Notes under the pieces: model-generated | Database searches by the model: none | What the model saw: only the letters and a program-made list of their open reading frames with translations | What the model was told of the DNA's origin: nothing | Made by a program: the position numbers and the translations under genes | NCBI GenBank assembly: GCA_024529925.1 | Contig: JAFEUB010000787.1 | Coordinates: forward strand, 1,491,501-1,555,500 | DNA length: 64,000 bases | Reading direction: 5' to 3' | Source: Ophthalmolycus amberensis | Lineage: Eukaryota > Chordata > Actinopteri > Perciformes > Zoarcidae | Part shown: positions 22,352-35,614 of the stretch, one piece after another | How positions within the stretch are numbered: position 1 is the stretch's first letter | Layout: each line of letters starts with the position of its first letter

Positions 22352-24539
22352 CTTGCATATACTTAAGGAGTAGTCAGCAGTCTCCAGTCGCCAGATATAT
22401 GGCAGAATTAGAAACGGTAATCCCCCCTCACACACACACATACATATAAAACGGACAACGCTCAGAGATTTCAGTACTGCGCCTCAGTTTCAATCCATTT
22501 TCGCAACTAATAGACACGTTCGTTTAAATATCTGATGATGTAACGTCTTCTGCTGTAGCTGAATAACAGGCTGGACGGCTCCATAAGATGCAGAGGCAGA
22601 CTCGTTGGGTGTTCTAAGCCAGCCATTGTTTGTTTAAAGACAGACACCTGATTCACTCGCTCTCATCTGTTGTTTAATTGGCATCTGGGAAACCTGCCCA
22701 GTCATACTGTACCTACCCATGCCCGGGGGAAATAGCAGCGTTCTTTGATCACAGTAAGACTGGTTTGCTAGCAACCACCTTCCCACTTTCCCCCACTTTT
22801 CTGACTCAGTTCTTTTCTGACTTCATCTGCTTTCATAACCTCCCGTGCTCTCTCCCTTACTCTCACCTCTTAAATCCTCCCAGTAGTATTACATTTGTGT
22901 TTATCCCTCCAGCCTGCCTCCCCCGTGTCCTCCGAGTCCCCACGGAAACATCCAAAGCACAGAGTCCCAGGTAGGGAGCCCTAGGCTGGGCTTCTAGCTG
23001 CCGTGGGAGCCCTCACAGGGATTTGCAAGCTCTAGGGACCCTGTAATAGCTGCACAAGGTCTGGTATTGCACCACAGAGAGGTGAATAAGGAGAGCGGGC
23101 AGAAATAGAGATAGATTGAGGGGGGGGGAAAAGGAGTCTGAAAAGAAAATATGTGGTTTAGTGCAAATTTAGGATCATAAACATTTGTAATTTGTTGTAA
23201 AGCTAAACTGCTGGAATGTAAATATAAAAGCCCCCGGCATGTATGCCTCGAGCCCCTCCCACATATGAACCCCTGCCTCCCATTTGTCCCACAGAGAGGG
23301 AACAATTGGTCGCAGTGGTTTTTAGAGGCCCTGTCTCGGCCTCGGCTTTGTACGCGGATAAGATGATGTCCCATGCTAGGAACAAAGCTGGATAATTGAC
23401 CCCCATCAGTTTCGCTAGCGTGGCTCATGCGGCCTGTTGGACACAGGCGGCTTCCTGTGCACACATGAATGCACTGACAAGCGTAATTACGCTCACGCAC
23501 AAGCAGGCGCTCCGAAATGCAAACAAAATGTGTCGCGCTGGTTTTACTCCAATCGAACTAAAAGAGTGCGCGAGTAAATGTAAGCTCTGTGTCATTTCTG
23601 TCTCTCCGCCGTCATGGTGCATTTGCACTGATCCGCCGAGTGCCTTTCAGTAGCTGACCATACACACCCTGTAATCTTTTCTGCTTTGTTTGGCAGCCAA
23701 GGTGTAAACTTTCAGATTTGATGGACAACTTTACAATAGGCGGTCTGCGTGAACGGAGCATTCTTGATGCCTGATGATAGCACTTAGCTGTGATAGAACA
23801 ATAAGAAATATACACCTTGTTGCTCCTAATCTCTTCATTTTGTCTCTTAAATCCTTGTGTTTTAAGTATAAAATGAAATGTGAGCAAATCCCTTCCGTCA
23901 CAATTAAATTGAAAAGAAAACACATCACCTCTCTGGCTTACTTTGGCAAAAAAACAACAACTCTCATTTAGTATTCAAAACCGTGTTTGAATGACTCATG
24001 AGAGTTTCAACCTTTAATCACACTGATTGATTTGTTTGTGAGGGACACAACAGAACAACAAAGTTATCAACATAATGTGCTTAAATCTGTGGCCCAGCTT
24101 ATGAACCTGCGCTCTCAACGCTCCGTGTTTGTTTGTGCGTTCCTCTCTCTCTCACTCCCTCACTGTGTCATTGAGCCGGTGCCTGGTGCGGGTCAGTCAC
24201 ATCAGTCATTCTCAGATTGCCAGAGTAGCAATATACTGTATGCTAATTGTTTGCTGCTTAATATGCTACATCAATCAGGACTAATTATGACATTGTTCTT
24301 GCGCTCAGCGTTATTCCAGCAAATGAGGCCGAGTGGGTGAGAGAAGGGGGGAGAGAGAGACGGAAACAAAAAAACGGAGAGACGCTCCATAAGCGCAGTA
24401 GATCACGAATGCAAATGCAAGTGAGGATGTGCAGTGTATAACAAGCATCTACGCTCCGTGTCGTTTTTCAAGCGTCAGGGGAACTCCTGTATCATGATCG
24501 CTCTAGCGTCATTTAAACGTAACTTTCCATTTTGATGTG

Positions 24540-24860
24540 AATTTACTTCCCGCTGTTGCACTTTCTCGCTATTGGATGACTTTCGACTCAGACAATCGTC
24601 TCCGGCTGAGCAGGAGCTCCAATTACATGCGGCAAAAACAAAATGCACAGCACAAATATTATTAAAATGTAGTTTAGCGAGAGCTTTCTATGATTTTCCT
24701 CCGCGTTAATCGCCTTTCATGAGTGATTACCTCAGGAATTCCTTTTTAATGGGCTCCCACCGCACCGTAGAAGCGCCTCTTGTTAAGCTGAATTATTGTC
24801 AGATATTGTGACGTGCCAGGGTATCAAAATATTATTTCTCTGGTAATGAAACTTTAAAGT
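24540..24860. promoter_or_regulatory. Candidate conserved noncoding element
   Basis: This non-repetitive stretch lies between microsatellite patches and carries ATTGGA, CAATTACATG, GCACAAATATTATTAAAATG, GCGTTAATCGCC and CTGAATTATTGTCAG segments. That mix of homeodomain and AT-hook-like cores is seen in vertebrate enhancers. There is no coding frame. This is an inference from composition only. Confidence 0.28.
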
Positions 24861-26324
24861 ATACACACATGCACGCTCAGCCATGTACGCGCTCTCTCTC
24901 TCTCACATACACACACACCTTTAAAAACTCCTTGACTGCAGTGTGTGACCTGGTCGTTGCCAAGTGCTTGGGATGGGGGCCCTCTGGCTTTTTAATGGAC
25001 TCCTAGGCAGTCCATTCCCATTGTGTGTGGAGAACAACCCTGGTGAATGCAGCAAATTAATCACATTTGGGCCCAGATTGGCTGCCACTTCCCTGAGTGA
25101 GCCCCCTTGCTAAGGTGCAAACTCAGAGGACTCGAGGGGTCAGACAAGCACAAAATGGAGGGGCCGAGGCCCGAGCAGGGGGAACTCTTTAGTTTAACCC
25201 TCAGCTGAAAGAGGAACAAGGCTGTCATTTTGTATTCTAGCATGGCCCCTTTCGTGCTCCTGCTGGCATTCCCGCTGCACTTTGTAGTAGCAGGTCCACG
25301 TGCCATTGTGTGTTTGCGCGAGTGTGTGTTTGTGCGCGGGCAGGCAGAGACAGAGAGCGCGCTAGCTGTTTTGTCATGGCAAAGGTCAGCTTGTAGTGCC
25401 AGCTGGAGAGAGGCCTGTGAGGCCCACTGGGTAGGCAGACGTGGAAAAGAAAAGAAGAGGGCGAGAGGATGAATTCAAAGTTGTGGGAGGCGGCAGCGGT
25501 GGTGGGCTGGAGTGGGTTGCAGGATATGATGCAGAGGCAACAGAGATTCCTTATCTGATCGTGTGATCTTTATTTCATCACATAACACATGAAAAGCAGG
25601 TGATGCTCTCCGATAAGAAAAACAACAAGGAGGAGGAGGGGTGGGCGGAGGAGATGGAGGACTCAGATTTTAATGGGCGAGGGGGAGGCGAAGGCATGGA
25701 GAAAGAGGAGAAAATAGGCTCAGCGGCGAGAGGAACCCCTTGGCTCGTTGAGGCCCCTGTTCAGTATGCATCCCCACTGTAGGGATGATAGTGGGGGCAG
25801 AAGAAGCCCATTGTTCCTCTCGGATCTTCCTCCCCCTTCGAAAAGAGAGATGGATGGAAGAGAGGAAGAGAAGAAGGCAAGAGACAGAAAGAGGGTTAGA
25901 GTGTGGGGCTGACCCGTGACCTCCCCCCGACCCGCAGACACCCGCCACAACCGGGGCTTTTGTCTGAGGATCGAGCTCTCCACGACCTCTTCCGTGTAAA
26001 ATCGAACCCTTAGAATCCCCCCCCCCCCTGCCCCGGACCCACTCGAATGTGACAAGGTCAGGGTTCAAACACTGTAAGGGGCCCGGGGGCAGTCAAATAG
26101 AACTAGGAAGCGGCATAGTGCATATGTTTTGTGTGTGTGTGTGTGTGTGCACCTGGATATGTGGGTATGTGTTTATATGCTTGTGTGTGCAGTTGTTAAA
26201 AATCTGTGGTCATGTAATGTAATAAGGGGGTGGGTTTAAAAGAATAGGTCTCCCCGGGTTTTAGGGTGGTTAAACTAATGCCGGCTTTATGTTCATTTCA
26301 ACACCCTTTCAGTCCTTTTCTACC

Positions 26325-26339
26325 TGTGTGTGTGTGTGG

Positions 26340-26379
<40 letters not shown>
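26325..26379. repeat. GT microsatellite
   Basis: A GT run of about 55 bp with one interruption (TGGT near 26339). A shorter GT run lies at about 26131-26149. Confidence 0.93.
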
Positions 26380-26381
<2 letters not shown>

Positions 26382-26998
26382 TTATCTGGTTCCAGTTTTC
26401 TGCAGGGGCTCATTATCATTTGTCCTCTGGTATCAGCGTATGGAAACAGCCAAACTAACTCAAATGTGTTTACCATTCATGGGGAAGCAAGACTTGAGAT
26501 GAGAAAGACTCTCTTGAATCTCCAATGGAGACGGACAGAGTTTAGTATTTTCACAACCCCAAAACTAAAGGTGACATCAACCACACTGTATCCAAGACAT
26601 CAGAGACACACATTCACACGATATGTCTCCCTGTTTTACTGCTTTACCCCTCTATACCCTACTTTATTCTCTGTTTAGGCTTTCATCATTGGTACATCAT
26701 GGTTTATATTCATTGGAGAGCCCATATACTGCTGCGAAATCACAGGAGCCTGACTGTTTCCATGTGTTGGCTTTTATTGCCGGTTTCCTGCCTCACTAAT
26801 GTGGATTTTATCAACTCAGCATGTGGATAGTGATGTTTGAGCAAAAAGTAACGTTTCACTCTTTTGAAAATTTCCAACCCAAACCTCCACGACACGGTCG
26901 GTGCTCAAGCTTCGGGGATATGTTCTTGGACACACGTAGACTTAAGTAATGTATAATATAAACACTGGTTCTCTTTCTCGCTTTCTCTTTTAGATGCA

Positions 26999-27002
<4 letters not shown>

Positions 27003-27047
<45 letters not shown>
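27003..27047. repeat. CA microsatellite
   Basis: A pure CA run of about 45 bp. Confidence 0.94.
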
Positions 27048-27049
<2 letters not shown>

Positions 27050-30000
27050 GCCACATTCACACTTATAATAATATGATTTTTGGATAAAATAAATCACAGC
27101 AAGATCACACGCACCCGCCGTCAACCACTTTGGCACAGCATCCACCAATATAAACGCATTTCATAGACCTGGCCAGTGACTTGAAAACATATATTAATAT
27201 TTTCCTCTATATTTCAAGCTTGTCAAATGAAGCGGCATGTAGACGGGACATGCCGCTGGTAAAACTTTTTGACTGATGATTGCCGACCAGAGTGGAGCAT
27301 TTAAAGCAAGAGCAAGTGGGAGGGAGAGCGGGAAAGAGAGAGTGAGAAGAGCTAAATGTGGAAAACATGAGGATGCTGGCAGGAAGGCAGGCCGGCGAGC
27401 AGTGGGAGATCAACAAAGGGATGGTTTGACTCTGTCAAACCAGTGTAATTACTAAACACCCCAAATTACATACCCTCATTTAGTTGTACCCTATCATTTA
27501 CCACTATCCGCATAGCGCTCTTTTCTACTCCTACTCTCTGTCCTGCTCTTTCCTGCTCTCTCTTTCCTCCCTTTTTTCCCCCTTCTCTGCTCATTTTTTC
27601 TCAATTACGTCTTTCCGTTTCTCCACCTACGATTCTCCTGAGGTCTCCACTCTCCAATGTTATGTTGAATCCCTGTAAAGGGTCCCGGTGTTATAAAAAT
27701 TTCATTTCCAAGTAGGCTAAGTGCTTCTTTTTTTTTCTCGGAAAAGGTAACATATCTACACACATGTAGAAACAACGACCGGGGCGGAGGCCTTGAATAG
27801 CAACCAACCGTCATTTGTCCATCCTAAATACACTGAGTGGTGATTTATTTCCCACTAGTTCAATTCAAACTCACTGGGGGTGTGAGGCCTTGTTGTGAGA
27901 ACATTTATTTACATTAGTCTCATGACAGCGAGCGAAACGTGCTTTCCATAAGCTCAGCCTCTCGCATTTCCACGGGCAAAATGGAGAAAGCCGTATGTTT
28001 AGAGCAAGACTCGGGGTTAGGTCGCCCACTGTGTACATCTGTGGGCTCCTTTCGTGTGTAAGCCCAAGCGTGTGTTTGCACACGCTTGCATATTTTTAAG
28101 TGTCTTGATGTGAATATGCTGATGGGTGTATGCGAGTATTAATCCCCTGTGATTGTCCTGTTCTGATTACGGCCTCGCTAGTTTGCTTGGATTGGCACCA
28201 AACGTGGCGTCGGCAGACACCAGACAAGTAGCAAAGCCCCCTGCCACAGACTAAATAACAGCCTAAAATGCCTATATCCAGTGTCCCTCTGTCTCACCCA
28301 CAACACACTCGTAGGGTTTCCTGTTCGTCTTTCAGTGTGTACCTTGCCATCTGAAATGCCTCCGTTCTGTTTGGGAGAGCAGGAAGCACTTTGGAACAAG
28401 TCGTGTTCCAACACTTTGTGGCCGTTTGCACGACTCGAGACCTTGCGGACAGATCAGACTGTCAGGGCTCTCTGTGCCATATCTCTGCTTTGGCAGCACA
28501 CTGATGATGTCATAAACCTGCTCCAGCCCCTCTAGATCATGGCTGACATTTTCACGGTTGACGGGCCTTCGAATGGGCCGAGCACCTCACATCAAGGAAG
28601 GGATTCCATTATCTCGTGACTCATAACTCTCACACACACAAGAATGCGCACACCTACACACACAAACACACATACTGCCACTTATTCCCAAAAGATAGAC
28701 TTGAGCGAGAGGACACCCGCCCATTGGACGCCCATTGTGCATGTCTGAGGAGGTGTGGTATCATTCCCAATGAGGACATTTGGGGTTTTCAGGGTCGAGG
28801 AGTGTGTGCTCAGTTGGTCTCCACGGTGATAATCGCTAGGCGCGGCCTCTGATTTATCGTCCCATCAACGGCCACGGAAACCATCAGCGGAGTGATGCAG
28901 ATGAGCGGAGGGGTAACGAGATGAAAAACGACAAGAGCAGCGGAGAAGTGAAAGAGAAGGGGCTGTGATCAATAAGAGAGAGTGGTGTCCATTTGGGTAA
29001 TGGACAGAGGATCATAAGTGGACAGGGTCAGACGCAGCTTCATTATCCACTCCATCCCGATCGCCGTCTTGTGGCCGTGTGCATCTGCCTAGCGCGCTTG
29101 CAGGTATATGCATGAGTGAGTGTGCATCTTAGAACCAGTGTGTGTGTGTCTATATACACTGGTATATAGACAGGTTGCGAGTCAGCTCCATTATCTTGCT
29201 CATCAGCTCTTTTTTCCCCCCATCTGGCCCATGTTAAGTGAATTAGAACTGACAGAGGAGAGGCTGATCAGACAGCCAGTGTGAGAAGCTGACACATCTA
29301 AAGAGAGCAATAAGGTGGCGCTCATCAAACGTCCACGCAATAATAACGATGCTCCTGGCCCACACGTCGGATTCGATTTCTTCGCTTGAACCTTCACAAC
29401 TTCATCATAACCTCCTCTTAGAATCTTTCCTTGTTCTTGTGGCTTGCTCAGGTGCACAGCAGCGTTTTGCATGCGTTTTCAAGATGCAGGTTAAGTTTCC
29501 AAAGTCACCTCCTAGAAGCCCATCTCTCTGCAGCATTCACTATCTGATCCCACCTTTTGCAGCGATGCTTTGAAGTGTATTTGCATTGTGGACTGGCTGC
29601 CAGGTGCTCCCTTTACCCCCACTCTCTCTCTTTATTCTGTCTCGCTCTTTGTTCCCTTCTGCTTTTTTTTCTAAATCTTTCTCCTTGTATCTCTGACTCT
29701 CCTTACCGGTTCTCTGTCTCCCTATTTGTCTTCTGACCCTTTTCTTCATTTTTCTTTCTCAATTCCTCTATTCACACTCTTCTTTCTTCCTTTTTTTTTT
29801 TGCCACTCAGCCGAAAATGGACTTAAATGGATGAGGTCATGGAAAGCTGTCAACACTGTGATCATATGGCTGCTACCGGCTCTGCTGACAGCTGAGGATG
29901 CGCTTTCAATGGCAACTCTGTGTTTTGTAATCTCAGGAAGAAAATTAGAGAGATTCATTTGTTGGAAAAGAGGACAGACTGAAACTAGCTGTTTTGTATC

Positions 30001-30223
30001 AGGAATGTAAATATTAGAATATAAACTGACTTACAATGTGAACTGAACTGTTCTCAGGGAAAAAACCCTTTTAATGCTGCGCTCAGATAGCGTGTGTGTC
30101 TGGTTATGTGTGTGGTCACAGTTAGTCTGACTGGGGCTGGCGTACCTTTTCAACACATGCTGAGACATCAGAGAGAGAGAGAGAGCCTGTGAGAAGGTGT
30201 TGATTTGATCCCACAAACCCCCA

Positions 30224-30225
<2 letters not shown>

Positions 30226-30261
<36 letters not shown>
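30226..30261. repeat. CA microsatellite
   Basis: A pure CA run of about 36 bp. A GA run of about 14 bp lies just upstream at about 30171-30185. Confidence 0.93.
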
Positions 30262-30262
<1 letters not shown>

Positions 30263-31253
30263 ACACAACCTTTATCTGAGGGATTTCCCTCTCAGCCCAG
30301 TAGGAACGTAATTACTGATTTTCAGACTCAGATAGGATCTCACTCGTCTCACATACACCATGCAGGTAAGATGTGAACATAGTGTGGAGCTCCCTTTCTA
30401 TGTGTTTGTATGTATACCTGTTTCCTACTTTCATCTACCGGTAATCTCATTTTTTTGTTGATTGCCAACTTTTTGTATGTTGAAATCAACAAATGGTAGA
30501 TTTATTAGAGGGGGCCCAAAGCCCCAACAGTGTTTCTTTCTTCCGTTAACACCTGAAATATTAAGTCCAAAAGGAACTTCACCACTACCTTCAGTCAATG
30601 AAAAATGATCTATACTTTGATCCAATAGTCATGCACACTAGTCATCTGAGATATATATGTAAAAATGAAACAATTGAGCGTGGCAATTTAAATCAGCCGT
30701 TCCTGTGAATCTCTCAGCTCTTCATTCATCCCTGTGGTTCTTACTTGACATACACTGCTGTTGTTGCTGATATGCAGAGTACTGCCTTCGCCACTCGAGC
30801 CTCCTCTAGCCCATTTCCTAATGAAACACTATACTTGCCATGCCAAGGCTTGTCTCTGGAAGTTATGTAATCCATATGTCAATAATAAGTGTTTGCTGTG
30901 TTGTCTTCTCTTACCCCTGGGCGGTGAGTTAAATCTTTAGCATGCTGCCGGATTAATGCAGTGGTTGGTTTGTTTGCACCTCTGCGTGAGCATGGAACAG
31001 TTGCAAGGAAAGGTATCCATGCAGCAGGTATTCAAACAAACAAGCTAGCCTTTTCTTATGATGCTTTTCCCACACAACATTTGGCTAGTCCCAGTAAGAT
31101 GCTAAAACTCTTTGTGTCACCTCCAGATTCCCGTAGAGCTGCCCCGGGCTACTGTTGTTTAAACAGGGACAGCGTAATGGCTAACAGCATGTGCATGTAT
31201 GCGGATGAGGTGCATCTGCTCTTTAATGTCCCCCCCCTGTCTTCTAATCACTC

Positions 31254-31256
<3 letters not shown>

Positions 31257-31325
<69 letters not shown>
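31257..31325. repeat. CA microsatellite, long
   Basis: A pure CA run of about 69 bp. The Thr-His open frame through it is spurious. Confidence 0.95.
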
Positions 31326-31327
<2 letters not shown>

Positions 31328-33939
31328 CACTCTGTCTAGCTGGTTATAAATGGCTGGGTGTGTTGTGCCTGCAAGCTGTCATTAGGAAGCCATTCGGAGC
31401 ATGCAGGGGAAGGACAAAACAAAACTGAACAGAACTAAGGAGGAAACATGCGACTGAGATCGTCTTGGATCAGCCACACCACGTCCTCCTCTTCTTCCTC
31501 TCACCCTGTAGCAGACTAGAGGTGCTTGGCTAATGGCTACCACACCTCCCTCCAACTGCCCCGGGCCCCCGGCGCTGCTGTCAGACAGAAAAATATACAA
31601 GGAGGATGGGCTGTTTGGTGACTGGAGGGGAGGGAGGGAGTGGAGACGGATGAGGATAGAAATCTGGCAGAGCAAAGGGATACTGGTATTGGAAATTAGA
31701 GAGAAAGAGGGGGGGGGGGGGATGGGGTACGACAGGTAAAAAGAACAGGAAAAGGGAGTAAGGATAGAAAATGAGAAAGACAGATAAATTGCACGGGCCC
31801 TTTTGAATTCACAAGCGGCCCCTTGTGTGACACAAAGCAGGAGATGGGAGGAGTGGAGCGAAAAATCAATAGTCTGACTTTCTTGTCGTCCTCTTCAAGT
31901 TTCTCCTCATTCCTCTGCAACATACAGTAGGAACCCTCGTAGAGCCGTCTCTCCCTTTTACTGGCTCTTCTTCTCTCTCAGTTTACCTGGCCCTCTCTAT
32001 CTTTCTCTTAGTTTGTCAGATAGTGAGAGATTAAGTAATAGGACAATACACAGATACAGTGAATCAGAGTAAGAGGTAGAAAACAGGGAGCGAGAGAGAG
32101 AGAGAGAGAAGTAAATACAAGCTTGTGAATAGCTGCTTGAAGCGTGGATACGGGGTCTCCTAGCAACCGGGACCAGCTATGCAGTTCTTCTCTCTTTGTT
32201 TGATTTCCTTTAAAAGACTGAAAGGGGAAAATACACTTTGATTAGGAAAAAGGGTACTGTGGTTTTGTTCTCTATGGACCAGCAAAGGGACAACAACGGG
32301 GATTTAGTGCACTTCATAGAAGGCCGGGCTATAGGGGGAATGGGATGAGGGGAAGTGATGGAGAGGACTGGAAGTGGATAGTATACAGAAAAAGGACTTA
32401 ATAAGCGGGGCGGGAGGAACGGGTGAAAGTGATGAAACGGGTTGGCCCGAAACCAGAACACGAGTACACACCCTGTTATGCGAGAGGAGTTGGACCTGTC
32501 TTAGGATGATGTGAGGGCTGAGGCAGAGCAAAGGAATGTAGGCCAGACGGTAACCCAGAACAGAGATATTGGAACGAGGAGGCGATGAGGAAGGGTGAGT
32601 GTGTGTGGGGGGGGGTGGGAAATAACGGCGGAAGGGAGGGTGGAGGTGAGAGAGGGTGAGGGATGAGAGGAAGGCAGGCAGGACGGGAGGCAAGAAGAGG
32701 GAAGAAGCACCAGCTCCCCCGTCTCCCATATGCGTCGCACCACTGCTCCAAAACCAAACACATTTTGAGTTTGTCTTCCTATCGATGTGCCAATGTTGAC
32801 AGAAACCAATGTGTCCCGCAAGGAAAATGAGGATAAATTTCTGTGCGTGCGCGTGTCCACAGTTTTGTTTTAGTTGCACGCATTTGCATTCGCCCCATTA
32901 ACAATGTGTTCATGCAGACGTGTTGGGTTTGGGCTTTTGTTACAATAGCAGTTTCTACAAACTGTGACTCTGCGAGCTCCGAGGAAAACCATCCGTATAT
33001 GTATGTAAGCTTATGTGGAATTGCTTGTGTGTGTTTAAGTCTTATCCAGCATGAGGGAACGGCGAAGATAAGTGGAGGTCCGCTTCCTGGAAGAACAATA
33101 GATAATAGGATCAGAAATACACAGTAAACAGCGGTTATTAAAACTCAGAGGACGGTTTTTAAGAGAATTACAGCGAGTTGGAAATTGCACAGCAAATACA
33201 GCTCACTGTAAATAACACTTTATAGCAACGAGGCCCCGAGTCACTGCTTAACAACAGCATGTGGTGTGCTGATGGAGCGCAGTTGGCGTGGATCAGAAGT
33301 AGACAGGAAGAGAAGGAAGCGGTTCAAAGACGGAGAGATTAGATCATATCTCAAAATTGACTTGGTGGTGCCACCCTTGACTTAAGATAATTAACACCCC
33401 GACCTACAGACAGATAGAGAGGCAAACTCGGCAGATGGATCCGAGGGAGCAGAAAGCAAGACAGTCGCTGGTGCGTGTGCCTGCGAAGGTACACGCCTAC
33501 ATATAAATGTGTTTGTGAATTTGTTTGATTGAGAGTCAAAGATGAGAAGACTGCGATTACAAACGACAGCGGCACCACCTGTTTGTCAGTTGTAGAAAAA
33601 GACAAGACATATCAGAAAGATGTTTATTGGTGATAGTCCTGCACAGTGTGCGTGGTACAGGAGGAGAAATTCCCAGTGGTGTCTGAAGATCTTTGTTCAC
33701 ACATTCTGATCAAGAGTAGTATGTCAGTTGTTTCCAGATCAGTGTAGCTACACAGATGCTTTGCGAACTCTCTTCAACTAATTAAACACTGTAGATATAT
33801 TCAACGTGCGGCCGCAAACGCACGCCGTCGTTATCGGCCCGGTCCTGTGTGGGACACCACGTAGATAATTCACACGTGTGTTAGAGCGACAATATGCTGC
33901 TGTGTTTGGTGCTTTCTGGGGTAGTTAGAGCCAGCCAAA

Positions 33940-33940
<1 letters not shown>

Positions 33941-33993
<53 letters not shown>
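33941..33993. repeat. CA microsatellite
   Basis: A pure CA run of about 53 bp. Confidence 0.95.
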
Positions 33994-33998
<5 letters not shown>

Positions 33999-34602
33999 CA
34001 AAGAAAGAGGATGAGGGCAGGGTGCATTCCTGCGTAATAGCCAGCCAGCCTGCCAGCCCTTGTTCTTGTTTACTGTAAACACCCTCATGCCAATCACTCT
34101 ATCCCTCTTTCGCTCCCACTGCTCCGACTCCAAGCCAGCGCGTTGCCCCGGGCAAGTTTCAGACTTTCTGTTGAAGCTTGCACTCACATGCAGGCAGCTC
34201 TCGGTTGCATTTCGACATACAACACAATGTGTTGTGGCACGTGGACAACTTTTTAGTTCCGCGCAAACAACCTATTCCGTACGCGAGCGTCATGATGGGA
34301 TGCCTTCGCGGGAACAATGAAGGACCTGTGATCGGCAGATACGTCATACCGATACATGCCACAATCCTCGCCCGCAGTAAGTCACCTAATCAGTGGCCCC
34401 GAGGACATAACCGTTGATTTACCTGTTCTGTCGATGTACCGAAGTTTCTGCCCGTCTCCCAGCTGGCCTGCCAGTGACGCACTGTGTTTGGATGTTTTTA
34501 AGGTGTAGGTGTGCATGTCTTGGAAGTGTGAGACAGTTTCCTGACAGGCAAACCGCAAGGGAGCCGGAGGGCATTGCCGAAGAAGGGATGCACAGTTCGG
34601 CC

Positions 34603-34668
34603 AGGTGTGTGTGTGTGTGTGTGTAGAGATGTGTGTTTGTGTGAGGGGGGGGGGGGGGGGGGGGGGGG
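34603..34668. repeat. GT run followed by a 24-G homopolymer
   Basis: A GT run at 34603-34624 is followed, after a short GT-rich spacer, by an uninterrupted 24-nt G run (34645-34668). The G run could form quadruplex structures, and its length is probably imprecise. Confidence 0.9.
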
Positions 34669-35590
34669 AAGGATGGAGTGAGACAGAGAAGAAGAGAGCG
34701 AGAGCAACGCAGGAGTAGAAAGACGAGTGAGACAGATTTATCCACGAGGCGCGCAGCTCTTTCGGGCACCAGGAACGGTTGATCCAGCATGATGATGACC
34801 CGTGATGGATCAACACCGTGGGCCCAGGAGCCGCTCGGAGGGGCCGCTCTCACCAGAGCCACTTGAAGGGAGGGGTACACGGCCCCCCCGGCTGCGAAGT
34901 CCAGACGCGGAGCCAAGATGGAGAGAGGACGCGTGGGGCATTTGTTTATTTATTTCCCCCCATATGCTGTATCCTCTGCAGTGCTACAGTGAGTCAGCTC
35001 AATGAGGCATAAGGTGAATGCTCCATCAACTTCCAGCATAGAAAGTGGTCCTTAAGGTTTTGGATGGGAACAAAGCTTTTTTATTTTTTTTGGCATTTCA
35101 CTTTAGGCCAGTGGACTCGTGCAGTTATTTTTACCTGCTGTCCAGTGCTCTCTCCGCGATGCAGAGGCCAAAATTAGATGGAGATGAAAAGCAAAGCAAA
35201 CTTCTGAGTCCATGCGCGTTTTTCTTTGAGGCTGTGTGACAATTTGTTGGTCTCACACCGACGCGTTCACACATTACTTATAATCTCTCGCGGCAGGCTG
35301 TGCATGGCCCCGAAAGAGAGAAAGAGAGAGAGTCCTCTAATGCCCACAACTTGAGAAACTGTAACGACGCCATCTCATTAATAAACGTCCTTCTTTGTGT
35401 TTGTTTACACCATATGGAGAGTTTGGAGCCAGAAGGGCGAAAGAAGGTTTTGACTCATTTTTACGTCCCAAATAGTTTTGACCTTCTCATTGAAATTTAA
35501 TGTGAAATTTGATCTCTTATTAGTGCTGGTAGGTTCACATTAGTATGTACAGCAAAGGCCACGGGAAGGATTGCAAAGGGAGAAAGGATC

Positions 35591-35614
35591 ACACACACAC
35601 ACACACACACACAC
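35591..35614. repeat. CA microsatellite
   Basis: A pure CA run of about 24 bp. Confidence 0.92.

Larger units (their letters stand above)
20861..24539. other. Noncoding stretch, no gene seen
   Basis: No gene is supportable. Contents include a G run at 21698-21725 with one T and a CA run at 22312-22349. A short pyrimidine-flanked segment at 22913-22970 has splice-like borders but is not a convincing exon. Confidence 0.5.

Noticed and set aside
31258..31428. Frame encoding a long Thr-His repeat
   Set aside because: It is a translation of the CA microsatellite at 31257-31325.
34739..35010. GC-richer patch with ATG codons that looked like a first exon
   Set aside because: There is no consistent frame, no recognisable peptide and no clear splice pair. 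Overlapping frames on both strands are equally open.
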